DNA of 15,674 bases from JBGSMF01 sp964651475. Its GTDB lineage: Bacteria; Chloroflexota; Anaerolineae; Fen-1058. Position 1 is the first letter of the stretch, and each line of letters begins with the position of its first letter. A program made the translations under genes and the position numbers. Location of the stretch: the NCBI GenBank assembly GCA_964651475.1, contig CAZYXV010000057.1, positions 1 through 15,674 of the forward strand, in the 5' to 3' direction. Below the pieces are notes generated by a model, which worked only from the letters and a program-made list of their open reading frames with translations, searched no databases and had not been told where the DNA came from. Positions 13,701 to 15,674 of the stretch are shown piece by piece.

Positions 13701-15424
13701 AGCTCTTCGCCGCGCAGATACTTGTGTATGCTTTCCGCCACCTTGTGTCCCGCAGCCACCGCCTCCACGACAAACGCCGTGCCGCTGGTGGCGTCGCCGG
13801 CGGCAAACACGCCGGGGCGCGTGGCGGCGAAGGTATTGGGGTTGACGGCCACTGTTGCGCCGCGCGTGGTGCCTACGCCCGCGCTTTCGGGAATGAACGC
13901 CAGACCGGCGCGCTGGCCGATGGCAAAAATCACCACCTCGCACGGCAAAATGTGCTCGCTGCCTTCTTGCGTTTGCAGGTTCAGGCGGCCTTCGCTGTCA
14001 AACTCCATAAAGGTCACATTGACCGCTTCCACGCCGCTCACGCGCCCATTGCCGCGCTCTGCGAGAATGCGCTTGAACGAGCGGCTGTTGTAAATCGTGA
14101 TGCCTTCTTCTTCAGCCTCTTGAATTTCGTAAGCGTGGGCGGGCATTTTTGCGCGCGATTCCAGGCAGGCCATGTCTACCCTGGCCGCGCCCAAACGCAC
14201 CGCCGTGCGCGCGCAGTCCATCGCCACGTTGCCGCCGCCCAGCACCAGGACGTGGCGATTTTCGATTTTGGCTTTTGGATTTTCAATCTCGGGGTGAGCA
14301 TCTGCCAGGCGCACGTCGCGCAGGAAATTGGTGTTGACAAGCACTTGCGGCAAATCCGCGCCCGGGATGGGCAACTTGCGGCCCTCGTGCGCGCCGACGG
14401 CGATGAGGACGGATTGGAAACCCTGCCTGAACAAATCGTCGAGATTGGTCACGGGGCTGTTGAGCCGCAATTCCACGCCCAGGTCAACAATCTCTTGCAC
14501 CTCGCGGTCAACAATCCAGGTGGGCAAACGATATTCCGGCACGCCCACGCGCAGCATGCCGCCGCCCACCGGCAGCGCCTCGAATACCGTCACGGGGTAG
14601 CCCAACTTGCACAAATCTTTGGCGGCGGTCAATCCGCACGGTCCCGCGCCGATGACGGCCACGCGCTCCTCGTATTTGCGCTCGGCTGGCGCAGGCGGCG
14701 CGTAAGGTTTGGCATACACCTTGTCGGTGACAAAACGCTTGAGCGCGTGGATGTTGAGCGGCTCGTCCACCAGGTTCCGATTGCACGCGTCTTCACAGCG
14801 GTGATTGCAAATGCGCCCGCAGATGCCGGGGAAGGGATTGTCTTCTTTGATGACGCGCATGGCATCGTCGTAGCGGCCTTCGCGGATGAGGGCGATGTAT
14901 CCCTGCGCGCGCTGGCCGGTGGGGCAGGCATCGCGGCAGGGGGCGATGCCACGCTTTTCAATGGCATAGGCATTGGGAACGGCCTGAGGATAAAGCTTGT
15001 GCGCGGCGCGCTGCACAATCAACCCCTCGTCAAAGCGTCCGGGGATGATCACAGGGCACACGTCGGCGCACTCGCCGCAGCCGGTGCACTTGGTCACGTC
15101 AATATAGCGCGGCTTGTGGCGAACGGTTACGGTAAAATCGCCGGCTTGCCCATCAATCTTGACGACCTCGGTGTCGGTCATCAACTCGATGTTGCGATGG
15201 CGGCCCGTATCCACCAGCTTGGGGCTGATGGTGCACATGGCGCAGTCGTTGGTGGGAAAGGTCTTGTCCAGTTGCGCCATGTGCCCGCCGATGGCCGATT
15301 TGCTCTCAACCATATAGACCTTGAAATTTGAATCGGCCAAATCCAGGCTGGCCTGGATGCCGGCGATGCCGCCGCCCACGACCATCACGGCGCCAACCAG
15401 GTTGTCTTTGCCATTATCGCCCAT
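10703..15424 (-). CDS. hdrA: HdrA-GltD-HdrA fusion flavoprotein (NADH-type loop), paralogue 2
   Basis: A 1573-residue paralogue of hdrA-1 with the same order of parts. The start at 15424 is preferred to ATG 15430 because GAGGGGG lies seven bases upstream of the former and only one base from the latter. In residue numbers from 15424: FAD motif G-G-G-I-A-G (about 17-22), N-D-C-x-x-C (61, 64), ferredoxin CTGCGECADVC (113-123), inserted GltD/NfnB-like unit from C-R-D-A-C-P (163) through GAGPCG (259), GGGNVAMD (396-403) and GVFAAGD (538), the six-cysteine motif (641-657), C-V-G-S-R-D and Y-C-S-S-V-C-C (740-756), CHCGSN (963), second HdrA FAD domain (1102), C-I-G-P-A-E-K-Y-C (1280-1288), and a final 2[4Fe-4S] ferredoxin (1486-1534). 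The nucleotide loop is C-L-E-S-R-A-K-M-P where hdrA-1 has Y-R-R-S-R, suggesting NADH not NADPH. First gene after the promoter. Role: predicted electron bifurcation or confurcation with Sec-MvhD. Confidence 0.93.
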   Translation of the reverse strand: MGDNGKDNLVGAVMVVGGGIAGIQASLDLADSNFKVYMVESKSAIGGHMAQLDKTFPTNDCAMCTISPKLVDTGRHRNIELMTDTEVVKIDGQAGDFTVTVRHKPRYIDVTKCTGCGECADVCPVIIPGRFDEGLIVQRAAHKLYPQAVPNAYAIEKRGIAPCRDACPTGQRAQGYIALIREGRYDDAMRVIKEDNPFPGICGRICNHRCEDACNRNLVDEPLNIHALKRFVTDKVYAKPYAPPAPAERKYEERVAVIGAGPCGLTAAKDLCKLGYPVTVFEALPVGGGMLRVGVPEYRLPTWIVDREVQEIVDLGVELRLNSPVTNLDDLFRQGFQSVLIAVGAHEGRKLPIPGADLPQVLVNTNFLRDVRLADAHPEIENPKAKIENRHVLVLGGGNVAMDCARTAVRLGAARVDMACLESRAKMPAHAYEIQEAEEEGITIYNSRSFKRILAERGNGRVSGVEAVNVTFMEFDSEGRLNLQTQEGSEHILPCEVVIFAIGQRAGLAFIPESAGVGTTRGATVAVNPNTFAATRPGVFAAGDATSGTAFVVEAVAAGHKVAESIHKYLRGEELEPKPKPELPVVKLTKDEVNERIVRGEVKVTPRVRMQALEAARRARSFDEVNLGYTDEEAQAEAARCLACGVCSECLSCWYKCGVNAINHDMVERFEQVKVGAVILAPGYEIYDAKLSQEYGLGRYPNVVTSLQFERLLSASGPTLGHVRRPSDEQSPKKIAFLQCVGSRDQSHDYCSSVCCMYAAKEAIMAIEHARAEGHDGGLECHVFFMDMRSFSKGYEEYYRRAEKKYGVRYHRTRISALKENPATGNLILRYVNDQPATSNEQQVTRYSSLVEQEFDLVVLSVGMEMSDKVKQLGRDLGIELDDYGFCHTAIFDPLQTSRPGIYAAGPFREPKDIPESVVEASAAAAAAETLLAPARGYLAREVIYPPERDISAEELRVGVFVCHCGSNIGGYLDVPDVAAYARSLPGVVHAENNLYTCSQDTIKHIIEMVKEQNLNRVVVSSCTPLTHEPLFQDAIRQAGLNPYLFEMANIRNQCSWVHSNDREGATAKAKDLVRMAVARAARLQSLHTTQMPVQKAALVIGGGAAGMTAALTLAGQGFPVHLVERTGQLGGNLRNVYFLTGAGVGPGIKNQGTLAPGPLSLDPQDYLQELIEKVKAHPLINIHLETELVETGGFQGNFESRLRDSQGRVTPIYHGATIVATGGREYRGKEYGLDQDPRVMTQVDFEARLNSNLQSFDYAQDRSPNSDLRLPASVIMIQCIGPAEKYCARTCCSTALKNALKLKELRPDAQVTILFKDMRTYGFKERLYTEARRQGILFVRYDDEHKPAISHLQSPTSNPSTTLRTSLQPLTVTVFDPSLARELTLNADMLVLSNPIIPAEGAKELGKVLKVSVDMDGFFLEAHVKLRPVDFASDGVFMAGLAHYPKFLDESIIQAQAAAARAAIILSQDSISSSARVAVIDAAKCVGCLTCVRTCPYNVPKVKMDLTGVGDIAGAAFIEPAACHGCGSCVAECPAKAIQLMHYTDVQMLAKVDALFHLPEAAFVPVESIEVR
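11328..11379. repeat. dispersed repeat copy inside hdrA-2 (STTLRTS frame)
   Basis: GTCCTGAGCGTAGTCGAAGG at 11328-11347, followed by GGAGGTTGGAGATTGGAGAT-type words to 11379. Here it is translated as P-S-T-T-L-R-T-S, while the copy at 11639 is read in another frame as S-F-D-Y-A-Q-D. It lies in the same protein loop as the hdrA-1 copy at 2534. Confidence 0.75.
11605..11675. repeat. dispersed repeat copy inside hdrA-2 (SFDYAQD frame)
   Basis: The core GTCCTGAGCGTAGTCGAAGG at 11639-11658 is identical to the copy 311 bases away and is flanked by GAAGCCGGAAGCCGGAGG words (from 11605) and TTGGAGATTGGAGTTT (to 11675). It encodes N-L-Q-S-F-D-Y-A-Q-D-R-S-P-N-S-D-L-R-L-P before I-M-I-Q-C-I-G-P. The hdrA-1 equivalent has only the short L-T-S-D-L-R-L-P-T-S version, so hdrA-2 has gained about 13 residues here. 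Confidence 0.75.
11948..11990. repeat. 10-bp perfect inverted repeat inside hdrA-2
   Basis: GGGACCAGGA (11948-11957) and TCCTGGTCCC (11981-11990) pair fully around a 23-nt loop. It encodes G-P-G-I-K-N-Q-G-T-L-A-P-G-P in a loop of the second HdrA domain. The arm words resemble those of the hdrA-1 hairpin at 4008-4061, which lies at a different place in the protein. The corresponding hdrA-1 segment (L-A-D-P-D-R-K-S-N-D) is shorter. Confidence 0.7.
12872..12921. repeat. long hairpin repeat insertion in hdrA-2 (in frame)
   Basis: Arms 12872-12891 and 12902-12921 pair over 20 positions with one mismatch and four G-U pairs (on the plus-strand RNA), around a 10-nt loop. The arms consist of AACGAG/GAGTAACGAG words. 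It encodes N-D-Q-P-A-T-S-N-E-Q-Q-V-T-R-Y-S-S-L in the loop preceding E-F-D-L-V-V-L-S-V-G, exactly where hdrA-1 carries a different hairpin repeat. Confidence 0.72.
14257..14288. repeat. GATTTT-word insertion in hdrA-2 NAD(P)H domain
   Basis: Tandem-like words GATTTTCGATTTTGGCTTTT and GGATTTTCAATC encode E-I-E-N-P-K-A-K-I-E-N-R just before the strand of the nucleotide-binding motif. hdrA-1 has no such segment (G-N-P-P-E-L-G-K-S-V-V-V-I-G). The A/T-rich composition stands out against the surrounding GC-rich coding sequence. Confidence 0.55.
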
Positions 15425-15431
15425 GCCCATT

Positions 15432-15438
15432 CCCCCTC
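15432..15438 (-). promoter_or_regulatory. ribosome binding site deciding the hdrA-2 start
   Basis: GAGGGGG at 15438-15432 lies seven bases before ATG 15424 and one base before ATG 15430, so the second ATG is the better start. Confidence 0.6.
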
Positions 15439-15444
15439 GTAACG

Positions 15445-15479
15445 TTGACGAATGACCAACGATTAATAACCAACGTCAA
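15445..15479. repeat. leader hairpin with ACCAACG direct repeats
   Basis: TTGACG (15445-15450) and CGTCAA (15474-15479) form a short inverted repeat in the hdrA-2 leader, enclosing ACCAACG at 15455-15461 and overlapping a second ACCAACG at 15469-15475. The two direct repeats, 14 bases apart, might be a regulator site, or this may just be another dispersed repeat of the GACCAACG kind. Confidence 0.4.
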
Positions 15480-15497
15480 TCACGATGGTCATGGAAC

Positions 15498-15527
15498 ATT
15501 ATACCTTGCCCGTTTGCGCCCAGTCTA
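15498..15527 (-). promoter_or_regulatory. probable sigma70-type promoter for hdrA-2
   Basis: A perfect TATAAT -10 box at 15503-15498 is preceded, after an 18-nt spacer, by TAGACT at 15527-15522, a four-of-six match to the -35 consensus. The predicted transcript start is near 15491, giving a leader of about 67 bases to the hdrA-2 start. It is the best -10 box I noticed in the non-coding parts of the window. Confidence 0.55.
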
Positions 15528-15587
15528 TGACCCATCAGGACAATGACCACGCCCGCGCTAGTCCCAACGGGCTAATTGCGCCGCAAA

Positions 15588-15618
15588 GCACAAGCCCACT
15601 ATCCGCCTGCGCTTGTGC
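15588..15618. repeat. 8-bp inverted repeat upstream of the promoter
   Basis: GCACAAGC (15588-15595) and GCTTGTGC (15611-15618) enclose a 15-nt loop. On either strand only a few T/U residues follow, so at best a weak terminator of an upstream gene outside the window. Confidence 0.45.
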
Positions 15619-15649
15619 ATTTTGTATCTTCTCAATAATCCGGGGTAGT

Positions 15650-15668
15650 GGCAGGGCTTGCCCCTGCC
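15650..15668. repeat. GC-rich 7-bp hairpin at the window edge
   Basis: GGCAGGG (15650-15656) and CCCTGCC (15662-15668) enclose the loop CTTGC. No U-run follows. It looks like one of the short dispersed hairpins common in such genomes. The 15431-15674 stretch otherwise holds only the promoter and the repeats listed, with no gene that I can see. Confidence 0.45.
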
Positions 15669-15674
15669 CTCATA

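Noticed and set aside
13259..15331. Long plus-strand open frame of 690 codons
   Set aside because: It lies wholly antisense to hdrA-2, and its protein (rich in His, Arg and Ala, no recognisable domain) is what antisense translation of GC-rich coding sequence gives.
1925..15424. Selenocysteine within the HdrA proteins, as in some methanogens
   Set aside because: No in-frame UGA interrupts either hdrA; the expected cysteines are encoded as Cys.
15588..15668. Rho-independent terminator at the window end
   Set aside because: Two hairpins are present but neither is followed by a proper U-run on either strand.

Overview
The window reads as a stretch of an anaerobic, moderately GC-rich bacterium, most likely Chloroflexota (Anaerolineae-like). 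That guess rests on the gene content (giant HdrA fusion proteins) and on many short dispersed repeat families inside and between genes, a texture I associate with that phylum. It is an inference, with no rRNA or marker gene here. Every gene I support is on the minus strand, so transcription runs from high to low coordinates.

Layout in transcription order: a leader with a good sigma70-type promoter (about 15.5 kb); hdrA-2, a 1573-residue HdrA fusion; mvhD-2; a receiver-only response regulator; a six-helix membrane histidine kinase with a RegB/PrrB-type GGxxNPF motif; a soluble histidine kinase with an N-terminal cNMP/Crp-like sensor domain; a second receiver-only regulator; hdrA-1, a 1534-residue paralogue of hdrA-2; mvhD-1; then a lipoprotein, a 46-residue membrane peptide and a second lipoprotein. 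Gaps within the block are short (0 to 114 bases) and several junctions overlap, so the block from hdrA-2 to mvhD-1 is probably one regulon or operon. The three small cell-envelope genes at the low-coordinate end are probably unrelated.

The main observation is that both mvhD genes are interrupted by an in-frame UGA at exactly the same codon, where the MvhD/FrhD/VhuD family has a conserved cysteine in a G-C-x-x-G-(D/E)-C-H-Y motif. Each UGA is followed by a hairpin that fits the bacterial SECIS pattern: a 6-bp stem, a 5-nt loop with G at its second position starting 23 nt after the UGA, and a lower stem kept by a GC-to-GU change between the copies. I read both as full-length selenoproteins (145 and 143 residues), not as broken genes.

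The HdrA proteins are unusual. One chain carries two HdrA flavin modules in tandem and a complete GltD/NfnB-like NAD(P)H:FAD oxidoreductase placed inside the second ferredoxin-like motif of the first module. Together with Sec-MvhD this predicts a soluble flavin-based electron bifurcating or confurcating complex that joins NAD(P)H to low-potential carriers and a third partner. No hdrB, hdrC, hydrogenase or formate dehydrogenase gene is in the window. The paralogues differ at the nucleotide-binding loop (YRRSR versus CLESR), suggesting one uses NADPH and the other NADH. The two-component genes between the modules, with a possible quinone-redox sensor, plausibly adjust the system to redox state.

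The hdrA reading frames also carry several in-frame repeat insertions, some at the same protein loop in both paralogues but from different repeat families.
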